A stretch of 22,223 nt of DNA from CAVALG01 sp963630555 (GTDB lineage: Bacteria > Bacillota > Clostridia > Oscillospirales > Acutalibacteraceae). Of the stretch, positions 7,855-16,117 are shown in pieces. Below the pieces are notes generated by a model. It made no database searches. It was not told the origin of the DNA and was given only the letters and a program-made list of their open reading frames with translations. The stretch is taken from contig CAVGND010000029.1 of assembly GCA_963630555.1 (NCBI GenBank), forward strand, positions 1-22,223. Direction: 5' to 3'. Within the stretch, counting starts at the first letter, position 1. Each line of letters begins with the position of its first letter. Made by a program: the position numbers and the translations under genes.

Positions 7855-8769
7855 TTAAAACGTCCAGTTGCTTGGCGCCCAATAGTACCTTCCGTTTGCC
7901 TTGATTATCATAATTTCATCATCAATTTCTTCTCGTTCGCCGTCATGTTTAAAGTATCCGTAAACATCGAAACTTTTCTCGGTTGCTTTTATTTCCGCAA
8001 GCAAGGACTTCTTCATCATCCGGAGAGTTCCCTTATCCACGCCTTCTAATTCATCTAATTCATCCATTGTGGCGTCCAGTTCTTCATTCAACTCTTCAAT
8101 TTCTCCGGCAGTAAGGTCTGAATAATCCCAACCGTCTGTTTCTTCAACCTCCTGTATAAATATTCTTGCTTTTTCTATAGCAGCAAACAAATCGGCCGCA
8201 TCATCGTCAACTTCATCATGTATTATTGCCGAACGAATCTCGGAAGTATCATCATACATCACACTCGGCTGCTCACATTCAACGGCAAAATACCACAGCG
8301 TATAGTTTGACATCATGCTTATTGCTTCCTCGGAAATAATAGAATTATCTGAAAGTGTATCAATAAGCTCGTCAATACTTGCCGCGCCGGGCTGAAGCAT
8401 ACCGCCGTTGCTATTTGGTTTTATCGCGGTAACCGAAAGCGCAATTATGCACAATACCAAAACCGAAGAAACGGATATAATCAAAATGTGCCACCATTTT
8501 AAAGCGTGCCTTTTGACCGTTGCTGCCTGCGAATTGTTGTATGACGGGTCCTGCCCCCACACGTTATCTGCTTTTTGAATCGGCACAGGCGCATCGTTAT
8601 TTTCTGCCGAAGTGCCGCAAACGGGGCAAACGCCGAATCTTTTTTCAAACTTATTTCCGCATTTTTTACAGATTGCCGTTTCATCATTCTCCTGTCCGAC
8701 CTTTGTGCCGCAAACGCCGCAAAATTTTGCATTGTCGGGAATCTGATTTCCGCATTTTTTACAAAACAT
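7855..8769 (-). CDS. Membrane protein with two zinc ribbons and an extracellular helical domain
   Basis: The protein has 304 residues; the ATG at 8769 follows a GAGGAGA ribosome site. Two ribbons lie in a row: Cys3/Cys6/Cys17/Cys20 and Cys34/Cys37/Cys48/Cys51. A short polar linker leads to the motif KWWHILI at the start of a single membrane helix (about 91-116). The outer part is acidic and mostly helical, with the motif ASIDELIDTL near its start and a small beta end (IKANGRYYWAP). The next gene upstream, at 8825-9829, shares the same plan: KWWQILI before its membrane helix, SSIDELLREL, and the ending VEVNGKYFLSYDP. The two are paralogues that diverged strongly outside the membrane anchor. 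Function is unknown. Confidence 0.85.
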   Translation of the reverse strand: MFCKKCGNQIPDNAKFCGVCGTKVGQENDETAICKKCGNKFEKRFGVCPVCGTSAENNDAPVPIQKADNVWGQDPSYNNSQAATVKRHALKWWHILIISVSSVLVLCIIALSVTAIKPNSNGGMLQPGAASIDELIDTLSDNSIISEEAISMMSNYTLWYFAVECEQPSVMYDDTSEIRSAIIHDEVDDDAADLFAAIEKARIFIQEVEETDGWDYSDLTAGEIEELNEELDATMDELDELEGVDKGTLRMMKKSLLAEIKATEKSFDVYGYFKHDGEREEIDDEIMIIKANGRYYWAPSNWTF

Positions 8770-8824
8770 ATGTATCTCTCCTCGTATAATTAAGTAGTAG
8801 TTTTTGTTGTCTCTTTGCTCTTTG

Positions 8825-9829
8825 TTAAGGTGCCGTTTCAGCCATATCGCTAAAGGTAATAAGCGCCGCTAAGGACGGGTCATAGGACAGGAAGTATTTT
8901 CCGTTAACTTCAACCACTAAGTATTGTATAGCATCCTCGGTAAACTCAGCTTCAAATTCGGCTTCCAGTTTAGTTTTTAGTTCCGGTTCAAGTTCATATG
9001 CGTATAAATATATTCCTTCCAATCCCTCAACTTCCTCTGTAATCATTTCACGAACTTTTTCATTTTCCTCATCAGTCCCCTTGTTATAATATTCGAAATC
9101 TTCCATCAACTTTTCTTTGACAGTTTCAAGCACACTTTCACTGACTGAATCGGCGATATACCAGTTATATCTATTTTCTGTTCCATATATTTCCTCAATA
9201 AATTTTTGGGTTTTGCTATATTTGCTATAATAGGGAGTAAGATCGTATTCTTCTACAAAATACTTATCCATCAACCTTCTATCAAGCAAAGAAAAATCCC
9301 CTATTTTCTCAGCCATTTTTATTATAGTGAGATTATCACAAAGCTCCACACCGCTCTTTTTCACCTGATTTCCTCTAATCAGTTCTCTTAACAATTCGTC
9401 TATACTGGAGCGCCCTATGTTTGATAAATCGCTGTATTCAAGCTTAATACTGTCGGAGTTGTCCTCAAAATCATAATCGGAGTCCTCATCGGAATCATCA
9501 TCAAAACTGTCATATGAACTTTTGGTTTGCGAGCTCGAAGTCAGCTTTCTTCCGCCTGTTTTTGCCTTATTGCCATCGGGGCGCTGCAACCAAACAATAG
9601 CCACGGCTATACCTATGATCAACAAGCACAATGCAACTATAATTAAAATTTGCCACCACTTAATTCTCTGCTTTGGAACTGCCTCCGCGGTTGGCTTATT
9701 TAAATTAAATTGCTCTGTAAAACTGTCAGTTTGCGTTGCATTCGGCAAAGCAACGTTAATTTTCGCACCGCAGACCACGCAAAATTTTGAGTCATTGGGA
9801 ATTTTATTTCCGCACTTTTCACAAAACAT
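8825..9829 (-). CDS. Zinc-ribbon, single-pass membrane protein (paralogue of its downstream neighbour)
   Basis: I place the start at the ATG at 9829, giving 334 residues. A run of G with the form GGGGGGTG lies about 6 bases upstream, and the protein then starts exactly with the MFC-x-x-CG ribbon seen in its neighbours. The frame stays open to 9922, but that extension lies inside the coding end of the upstream gene. The ribbon uses Cys3, Cys6, Cys17 and Cys20. KWWQILI opens the single membrane helix (about 58-80). Next to it is a strongly acidic linker rich in Asp and Ser, then an outside domain with SSIDELLREL and a final beta hairpin VEVNGKYFLSYDP. The acidic Ser-rich part lies outside if the ribbon is inside, so it is not an obvious kinase target. 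Its function is unknown. Confidence 0.85.
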   Translation of the reverse strand: MFCEKCGNKIPNDSKFCVVCGAKINVALPNATQTDSFTEQFNLNKPTAEAVPKQRIKWWQILIIVALCLLIIGIAVAIVWLQRPDGNKAKTGGRKLTSSSQTKSSYDSFDDDSDEDSDYDFEDNSDSIKLEYSDLSNIGRSSIDELLRELIRGNQVKKSGVELCDNLTIIKMAEKIGDFSLLDRRLMDKYFVEEYDLTPYYSKYSKTQKFIEEIYGTENRYNWYIADSVSESVLETVKEKLMEDFEYYNKGTDEENEKVREMITEEVEGLEGIYLYAYELEPELKTKLEAEFEAEFTEDAIQYLVVEVNGKYFLSYDPSLAALITFSDMAETAP

Positions 9830-9924
9830 AAAAATCACCCCCCTTAATTTAAGAATTTGTTTTATTTCCGCAATTGGCGCAAAAAGCCGCTCCGGCCCTG
9901 ATCTCGGCTCCGCAATTTGCACAT
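9806..9924. repeat. Direct repeat copy A (119 bp), partner at 10611-10728
   Basis: This segment matches 10611-10728 on the same strand with two substitutions and one extra C in the run at 9838-9843. It spans the coding end of one ribbon gene (last zinc ribbon, ending in CANCGNKTNS), the ribosome site and the first codons of the next ribbon gene. The copies lie about 805 bp apart. A tandem duplication or gene conversion of a gene junction explains it best. Confidence 0.85.
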
Positions 9925-10634
9925 TTTGGTTTATTGTTGTTTAAAGCGTGCTCCGTTGCAGTTCCGCACTTGCCGCAGAAATTTCGTCCCGGAACAAGTG
10001 TTGCTCCGCAATTTGTACATTTGCTTTTCCTGAAATTATTCAGCAAAAAATTGCCGATATGACTTTTCTTATCATCATTTATAACACCTATAACAGCATC
10101 TAAATATACCGCCATATATAAACATATAAAAGATGTAATCAGTATACCGAAAAACGGGCCCGCATATAGTTTTTCATAACACGGCGACCAACAACAAATT
10201 ATTCCTAATACAAAGTTTGAAATTGCCGCCGAAACCGAAAACCACATAGAAACCTTATATTCGCCTGCAAGTGCCGAAAATGCTGTTATGAATAGCAGAA
10301 TAAGCAAAAGCACCCCAAACACAGTGCGAGCCGTTAAAGATATAACGTGTCTTTTACATTCTCCGTAAAACATTCCCACCCAAGCAGCATCCGAACAATA
10401 ATCTTCAGTTAAAAATGAATACGGTATAAGGGCTACAGACAACGCAGCAATTAAAGATAAAATTATAATTTGAAATGAAACATTTGTTAACCTTAAATTC
10501 AGTTTGAATTCGCTAAAATTGATCGAATGCATCAACCATGAATTTACAGTATCATTTGCCGCAACCCGTTTTCCGCAAACGCCGCAAAATTTTGAGTTGT
10601 CGGAAATCTGATTTCCGCACTTTTCACAAAACAT
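9849..10634 (-). CDS. Multi-pass membrane protein with zinc ribbons at both ends
   Basis: I choose the ATG at 10634 (261 residues), with a G-run ribosome site. A GTG three codons earlier is in frame, but it lies inside that ribosome site. The N-terminal ribbon (Cys3, Cys6, Cys17, Cys20) is followed by about four membrane segments between residues 50 and 185. The C-terminus then carries two further ribbons (CTNCG...CGKCG and CANCG...CANCG). The last 24 residues are identical to the end of the protein encoded at 10653-11201, as part of the 118-bp repeat. Ribbons at both ends are on the cytosolic side if the number of membrane segments is even. The protein is of unknown function; it would suit a scaffold or membrane organiser. 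Confidence 0.82.
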   Translation of the reverse strand: MFCEKCGNQISDNSKFCGVCGKRVAANDTVNSWLMHSINFSEFKLNLRLTNVSFQIIILSLIAALSVALIPYSFLTEDYCSDAAWVGMFYGECKRHVISLTARTVFGVLLLILLFITAFSALAGEYKVSMWFSVSAAISNFVLGIICCWSPCYEKLYAGPFFGILITSFICLYMAVYLDAVIGVINDDKKSHIGNFLLNNFRKSKCTNCGATLVPGRNFCGKCGTATEHALNNNKPKCANCGAEIRAGAAFCANCGNKTNS

Positions 10635-10728
10635 AAAAATCACCCCCTTAATTTAAGAATTTGTTTTATTTCCGCAATTGGCGCAAAAGGCTGCTCCGGC
10701 CCTGATCTCGGCTCCGCAATTTGCACAT
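10611..10728. repeat. Direct repeat copy B (118 bp), partner at 9806-9924
   Basis: This is the second copy of the gene-junction repeat. It contains the end of the gene at 10653-11201 (last zinc ribbon), the spacer with its ribosome site, and the first codons of the gene at 9849-10634. Homology fades abruptly at 10728, right after the CANC codons, and gradually into the next gene's ribbon on the other side. Confidence 0.85.
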
Positions 10729-11201
10729 GTTTTACTTTCTCTTAACGCCTTTCCGCATGTATCGCAAAACTTTTTACCGGAGACAAGCGTTGCTCCGCAA
10801 TAAGGGCAAATCTCGGTTTCGTGTTTAATTGGGCTTGCGGGTGCACTCGGCATGCTTGGGCCAACATTAAGCCGAACCATACTGTTTTTTGAATTGCAAA
10901 CAGGGCATATCGGACTGTAAGAACCCTGAAATCCGCAGCATCGACACACAAACAGTCCATTCGGCACTGCATATATCGGACGGGGTTTATTCCTTGAATC
11001 GATACGCGCAATCCCCACTATAATAAAGATTCCGCCTAATATTACAAGGCCCCAACCGATTGTTTCAAATATTTCGCCGTCGTTGATTTTTCCGCTTTCA
11101 AGAAAACTGCTTACCTGGCGCCCCACATCGTTATTCATTTCGTTACCGATAACAACGGAAATGATGCCTAAAATGACAAAAATTATTCCACATGCTAACA
11201 T
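10653..11201 (-). CDS. Two-helix membrane protein with three C-terminal zinc ribbons
   Basis: The protein has 182 residues, with a ribosome site TGGAGG before the ATG at 11201. Two hydrophobic helices (about 2-20 and 47-64) flank a short polar loop. The C-terminal half holds three cysteine motifs in a row: CRCCG...CPVCN, CPYCG...CDTCG and CANCG...CANCG. The last of these is shared word for word with the next gene. The gap before it (to the kinase gene at 11323) is 121 bases and shows no convincing promoter or terminator, so it may be read from the kinase transcript. This is the most ribbon-rich small protein of the locus. A zinc-dependent adaptor role is possible, with no enzyme motif visible. 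Confidence 0.82.
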   Translation of the reverse strand: MLACGIIFVILGIISVVIGNEMNNDVGRQVSSFLESGKINDGEIFETIGWGLVILGGIFIIVGIARIDSRNKPRPIYAVPNGLFVCRCCGFQGSYSPICPVCNSKNSMVRLNVGPSMPSAPASPIKHETEICPYCGATLVSGKKFCDTCGKALRESKTCANCGAEIRAGAAFCANCGNKTNS

Positions 11202-11322
11202 AAAGTTTCCTCCATACTTTCTGTTTTTATTTTGCCTGCCAAAACGGTTGAAAGATAGTTTTAACCTCTTATCATAATATCGTTTGTGTACCGTGCCATA
11301 TTATTTTCCCGTATCAAATCAT

Positions 11323-14118
11323 TTATTTTTCTCTGTATTTGACATACTTGACAATATTGCTGACGTCCTTTTGACCCGATGGATCGGAACTCGCCTCCTT
11401 TTGTGAATCCTTGTAATAATAGTTCGTATATATGGGATCTTGGTAACGCCATTCCGTTCTGTTTATATTCCTTTGAAATTCCCTTGAAACTGAATAGTTG
11501 TCGGCAAAATCGGCTTTGCACCACCAGTTCAAAACATTATCACTGCCGACATATCCAAAAGCGGTATATTTAGAACTCGTGGGGAGTTGATATGTAAACC
11601 ACTTTTCTTCCAACCAATAACTATTGTCTTTTTTATAAGTGTACATACCTCCTCCGTTGACCCAACGATAATAATGATATTCCGTATGATCATATACAGA
11701 CCTTGATTCAACATTTCTCACACCGTTGGACGGGTTACTTGTGCTCCAGTTACTCCACGATCCCCAAGCGGTTCTTTTGGTATCATATTTGATCCAGCCT
11801 GCAAGTGAAGAAGCCTGATTTTCCGTGTATTCTCTTAATGTATAAGTCCATTTCGTTTCTGACACTTTGGCATTTGCAGGCATTTCCGAAGCCTTCACCC
11901 AACCACTGACGGGTTTTGCCGACCAGTGAGCATAAAGCGTATGGTTTTCGGAATTTATGACCGCAGTATCCGAAGCAACCTGACTTCCGCCCGAAGCCGC
12001 CGTATACCAACCTGCGAATGTATGGTAATCCCTGCTCGGAGTCGGCAAACTGCCGTATGTCTGAGTTACATAAACGGTGGCGTTTGATTTACTCACCTTT
12101 CCTCCGTTTGCATTGAATGTGATATTTACGGGTTGTTTCCCCTTGCTGACAACAAGTGTGACGGAAGCGCCTTTAAATTGATTTGTTCCGGCGCTCGGGT
12201 TTTGCGAAATAACGATTCCCTTCGGAACATCGGAACTGTAATTTTCAAGAACTCCGACGTCAAACCCGCTTGAATCAAGGGACGATTTTGCCTGTGTTTC
12301 GGTTTTTCCAACAACGCTCGGAACTTTGATAAGCGATTTCCCGCTTGAGACGGTCAGGGTAACTCGGTCTCCTTTTTTCACCTTCGTACCTGCTTTGATG
12401 CTTTGCTTGAGGGTTTTTCCTTCAGAAACGCTGTCGTCTTTCTCATATGTGATCGAAACCAACAGTCCGCGTGATGTTAAAGCCTTTTCTGCCGTTTCTT
12501 TCGTTTGACCGACCACATTAGGCATATCGAAGGCGGAAGAGCCTGTTGAAACAACGATTGTGATCTGCGACCCCTCCGGCAATTTTTCACCTGCCGGCTT
12601 GCTCTGGCTTATGACCTTTCCTGCAGCAACATTATCATCGCTTTTTGTTTCAATGATCGGTGCGGCAAGGCCTGCCTGTTGCAATTTGGAAACCGCCTCT
12701 TCCTGTGTATCCCAAATGACATAAGGCACCGTGGAAATTCCGTCCTTTGCCGCAATAACGCCTTTTCCGCTGCTCACAGTCAAAACCACAGTTCCGTTTT
12801 CTTCCAAATAAGAGCCACTCGTCGGAGTTTGAAGAACGATTTTACCCGCTTCGACATATTCCGATTCGACATTTCCGTCAGGAGAGGGCAAAAGTTTTTC
12901 TTTTTCAAGCGTTTCAAACGCCGCGTCCTTGTCCATTCCCTCCACATCGGGGACTATCACCATTCCGTCGGGAACTACTATTTTGTCGGAAAACAGCGAT
13001 GGGAATTTGATAACTCCTGTTGCGAGAAGCACACCGACCGTAATCAGCGCCGCCAGCACCGTCGGAATCACTATTTTTAACCACAGCGGCCATGAATACA
13101 AATCAATTTTTTTGATTTTTCCGTATTTTCTTTTGACGGGCGGATCGGCGTTCAATTCATCCATAAATGATTGAACATCGGGTGTGCGATCTTCAATTTG
13201 CACATTCATTGCATTAAGAATTGCGTTTTCTCGGTTAAGTGAGATGTTTTTATTGAGTTTTGTGGGATCTTCCAATATATCCCGTTTTTGACTTTCAATT
13301 TTTGCTCGCCTTTCCATTGCATCCGGCGGCGTCTTTCCGGTGATCATTTTATAAAGCGTGGCAGCCAGTGCATAGACATCGGTGTGCGGGCCTTGATCCC
13401 CGCGGCTGCGATACTGTTCCTCCGGGGAATACCCGGGCTTTATTATTACTGTCAAACTTCTGCTGTGAGAAGTTGTGGCATATCGTGAAGCACCGAAATC
13501 AATCAGTTTTACATCACCGCTTTTAGTTATAAAAATATTATCGGGCGCAATATCACGGTGAATTAACCCCTCGCGATGCACCGTTTCAAGCGATTGCATA
13601 ACAGGCCAAAGCATACTAACCGCTTCATTTTCGGAAATTGTTTTTTCGCATTTCAATCTTTCCGTCAAAGTCTCGCCGTTCAGAAATTCCATAATAATAT
13701 AAGCGGTTTCATTTTCGGCAAATGCATCGAATATTCTGACGATCCCCGGTTCGTTTTGAAATTTCGCAAGATGCTTTGCCTCTTCGATAAACTTGTTCAT
13801 CCCATCTCTGAACTGTTCGCTTTTTTCGCCGTTGAAAACCGTAACGAATGTCTGACCGGGCATTCTTGTCGAAAATTCGCTCGGGAGATATTCTTTTATC
13901 GCAACCTTTTGCTCAAGTTTGCCGTCCCATCCGATATATGTAACTCCGAAGCCGCCGAACCCCAACACCCTGCCGACCATATATCTGTCGTGCAACAGTG
14001 TCCCGGGATCCATATGTATCGCTTCTTCCGCTTTTGTACCTTCAACATAACCGCAATGAGGGCATATTTCAAATTCGCCGCCGTATATTTCCATACAGCC
14101 CATACATCTCTTGCTCAT
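11323..14118 (-). CDS. Transmembrane Ser/Thr kinase with zinc ribbon, four PASTA units and InlB/Flg_new repeat
   Basis: The protein has 931 residues. A short ribbon (Cys5, Cys8, Cys19, Cys22) precedes the kinase domain (about 44-320): glycine loop GFGGFG at 53-58, Lys75, HRD at 187-189 followed by APDN, DFG at 207-209, and a GYSPEEQY activation/APE region near 230. The catalytic-loop Lys of typical Ser/Thr kinases is Ala here. A membrane helix spans about 346-370. Outside are four PASTA-like units (about 386-452, 462-527, 530-594 and 597-660), then one Listeria-Bacteroides/Flg_new repeat (about 662-733; NANGG...FAGWYT). A 200-residue aromatic tail rich in Trp and Tyr follows. PASTA units bind muropeptides or lipid II in PrkC/StkP proteins. 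The start overlaps the stop of the other kinase gene as ATGA (14115-14118), so the two are translationally coupled. Confidence 0.93.
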   Translation of the reverse strand: MSKRCMGCMEIYGGEFEICPHCGYVEGTKAEEAIHMDPGTLLHDRYMVGRVLGFGGFGVTYIGWDGKLEQKVAIKEYLPSEFSTRMPGQTFVTVFNGEKSEQFRDGMNKFIEEAKHLAKFQNEPGIVRIFDAFAENETAYIIMEFLNGETLTERLKCEKTISENEAVSMLWPVMQSLETVHREGLIHRDIAPDNIFITKSGDVKLIDFGASRYATTSHSRSLTVIIKPGYSPEEQYRSRGDQGPHTDVYALAATLYKMITGKTPPDAMERRAKIESQKRDILEDPTKLNKNISLNRENAILNAMNVQIEDRTPDVQSFMDELNADPPVKRKYGKIKKIDLYSWPLWLKIVIPTVLAALITVGVLLATGVIKFPSLFSDKIVVPDGMVIVPDVEGMDKDAAFETLEKEKLLPSPDGNVESEYVEAGKIVLQTPTSGSYLEENGTVVLTVSSGKGVIAAKDGISTVPYVIWDTQEEAVSKLQQAGLAAPIIETKSDDNVAAGKVISQSKPAGEKLPEGSQITIVVSTGSSAFDMPNVVGQTKETAEKALTSRGLLVSITYEKDDSVSEGKTLKQSIKAGTKVKKGDRVTLTVSSGKSLIKVPSVVGKTETQAKSSLDSSGFDVGVLENYSSDVPKGIVISQNPSAGTNQFKGASVTLVVSKGKQPVNITFNANGGKVSKSNATVYVTQTYGSLPTPSRDYHTFAGWYTAASGGSQVASDTAVINSENHTLYAHWSAKPVSGWVKASEMPANAKVSETKWTYTLREYTENQASSLAGWIKYDTKRTAWGSWSNWSTSNPSNGVRNVESRSVYDHTEYHYYRWVNGGGMYTYKKDNSYWLEEKWFTYQLPTSSKYTAFGYVGSDNVLNWWCKADFADNYSVSREFQRNINRTEWRYQDPIYTNYYYKDSQKEASSDPSGQKDVSNIVKYVKYREK

Positions 14119-16103
14119 TTTCCTGCTCCTTGATCGTTTTCCTCAAAAACAAAATTTTTATAAATGTTTTTTATCGGCAATAACGCCGTTTGCGAAGTTT
14201 TTTCCGCAAACGCTTTTTTGTTGAGAGGTATTTGCCCATCACTTGATTTGGAGATCATTAATGTGTTTTGATAGACATTTCCGAGCATCCACGAAAGCAA
14301 CCTTTCCGCAGCTTTGATTTCTGCTTTATTTCCGCCGCCGATGCTCCACTCATATGTGAAATTGCAATAAACTTTTTTGTTGTTGGGGTAAACAAATTTT
14401 TTTTGATAGCCTGTCAGCGTCTCTTTAATCTTGTTTATCTCCATAGTTGATGAAAGCATAACAGAGGCTGTATTTTCTTCGCTGTTCATGAAATCATCAT
14501 ATGACAGCCTTCCTTTTTCGGAATAATTTTTTTTCAAAAGGTCTTTGTGCGAGCTGTCATACGCAATCTTTGCCGTCTCACCGAAATCCTTAACCGATTC
14601 GAAGCAATCATCGGAATAATCGAGTGATTCCGAACCGCTTGTTATGACAGCTGCAACGGGAACTTCTATGGCAAGAGGAACTTTTTTGTGTGTGGAATAG
14701 TATTTTTCGTAGCTGTCAATAAATAAGCAATCCTTGACCTGCTCGGATTGCAACACAGTGTCAACATCAACCGCATTTTTGAGCAGTTCATCCGAAATAC
14801 CTGTGCTTTCAAACAAAGTCGGCAGTGTGTTTCCTCTTGACGCAGCTGCAATTTCCGCTTGATAATCTTCGTCCGGTATAGATTTGAGTTCTATATTTAC
14901 ATTCGGAAATTTTTCTTGAAAATCCGTCTTTACACTATCCATTGCCGCTTCTTTTGATGTGTTGTCCGACACCGGGAACCAGACGGAAATTGTCGCATTT
15001 TTCAACATCTGTTCCGCCTTTTTGGATGTATAGGAATTAAAAACAAACGCACCCGTAAATATTAAGGCAACAAGTGCAGCGATAATCCCCGTAAACCTTC
15101 TTCGTTTCCGAAGTTTCTTTTCTTTTGCAAGGCTCAAAACTTTTTTTTCACCGTTTATCGCTTTCAAAAAGTCGATAACGGTTTTGAAGCGCATATGCTT
15201 TTCAATCGCCATTGACTTCATAACCGCGTTGCTCAAGTTTTCGGGAACAGACGGGTCAATCTTATATGGCGGCAACACTTTATCTTCAACTTTTCGGTTG
15301 GTCGACTCTTCGGGTTTTACTCCCGTGAGCATAACATACAATGTCGCCCCGAGAGCATAAACATCCGTCCACGGGCCGATGCTTTTTGTATTGTCGTATT
15401 GCTCGACGGGGGAATAACCCGGTTTCAAAATTATATCAATAACATCGTCCGTACTGTCGGCAAGCTTTGCAGCACCGAGGTCAAGCAACTTTATTTTTAT
15501 ATCTTTATCCGAGCAAATGTAAATATTATCGGGTGCGACATCCCTGTGAATGATTCCTTTTTCGTGCAAAGAAGCCAATGCGTTTCCGACCTCATTTGCC
15601 ACATACAAGGCAAAACTTGATTCAGCCTTTCCACCTTTTGAAGCAAGATATTCGTTAAGCGGCATTCCGACCAGCAGTTCCATAACTATATATGCCGTGC
15701 CGTTTTCCTCAAAAAATTCAAACACATTCGGAATGCTGCGATGATTCCCGAATTTTGCCATATTTCTTGCTTCAGCCAAGAATCTCGTTTTCCTGTATTC
15801 GAATTCCGGTGCTGTTTTTTTGTTTATGATAACTATTTTTTCACCTGCGGCACGGGTCATCAGTCTGCTTGCAAAAAACTCCTTTACGGCAACGATCGTT
15901 TCAAGTTTCATATCCCACGCTTTATAGATAATTCCAAAGCCGCCCGAGCCGACCGCTTTGCCCAAAACATAGCGCCCCGCCAGCACAGTTCCCGGGTACA
16001 AGTGTATCGGTTCGATCGGATTGTCATTCCTTACCTCGCCGCAAAAAGGACAGATATCGTATTTATCGTCAAATTCCCGAAAGCAGGAAAAACATCTGCT
16101 CAT
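14115..16103 (-). CDS. Transmembrane Ser/Thr kinase with extracellular solute-binding-protein-like domain
   Basis: I start at the ATG at 16103 (662 residues), which has a GGAGGAA ribosome site. The longer frame to 16142 runs into the end of the FHA gene. The cysteine motif (Cys4, Cys7, Cys18, Cys21) precedes a kinase domain: GSGGFG at 52-57, Lys74, HRD at 186-188 followed by VAPDN, and DLG instead of DFG at 208-210. The GYSPVEQY region matches the neighbouring kinase. A basic stretch (KKLRKRRR) and a membrane helix (about 338-357) lead to an outside domain of about 300 residues. That domain opens with TISVWFP and FPNVNIELKSIP, typical of family 1 extracellular sugar-binding proteins, and ends with a SWMLGN-type helix seen in the same family. 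A ligand such as a sugar or wall fragment could control the kinase. The ligand is not known. Confidence 0.9.
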   Translation of the reverse strand: MSRCFSCFREFDDKYDICPFCGEVRNDNPIEPIHLYPGTVLAGRYVLGKAVGSGGFGIIYKAWDMKLETIVAVKEFFASRLMTRAAGEKIVIINKKTAPEFEYRKTRFLAEARNMAKFGNHRSIPNVFEFFEENGTAYIVMELLVGMPLNEYLASKGGKAESSFALYVANEVGNALASLHEKGIIHRDVAPDNIYICSDKDIKIKLLDLGAAKLADSTDDVIDIILKPGYSPVEQYDNTKSIGPWTDVYALGATLYVMLTGVKPEESTNRKVEDKVLPPYKIDPSVPENLSNAVMKSMAIEKHMRFKTVIDFLKAINGEKKVLSLAKEKKLRKRRRFTGIIAALVALIFTGAFVFNSYTSKKAEQMLKNATISVWFPVSDNTSKEAAMDSVKTDFQEKFPNVNIELKSIPDEDYQAEIAAASRGNTLPTLFESTGISDELLKNAVDVDTVLQSEQVKDCLFIDSYEKYYSTHKKVPLAIEVPVAAVITSGSESLDYSDDCFESVKDFGETAKIAYDSSHKDLLKKNYSEKGRLSYDDFMNSEENTASVMLSSTMEINKIKETLTGYQKKFVYPNNKKVYCNFTYEWSIGGGNKAEIKAAERLLSWMLGNVYQNTLMISKSSDGQIPLNKKAFAEKTSQTALLPIKNIYKNFVFEENDQGAGK

Positions 16104-16117
16104 ATATATTTCCTCCG

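Noticed and set aside
9830..9922. Longer N-terminus for the ribbon protein ending at 8825
   Set aside because: The extra 31 codons lie within the coding end of the upstream gene; the ATG at 9829 has the ribosome site and begins the ribbon motif exactly as in its paralogues.
12135..12960. Tandem repeat DNA in the kinase gene
   Set aside because: The repetition is the four PASTA units at protein level; the DNA copies have diverged and are not a recent tandem array.
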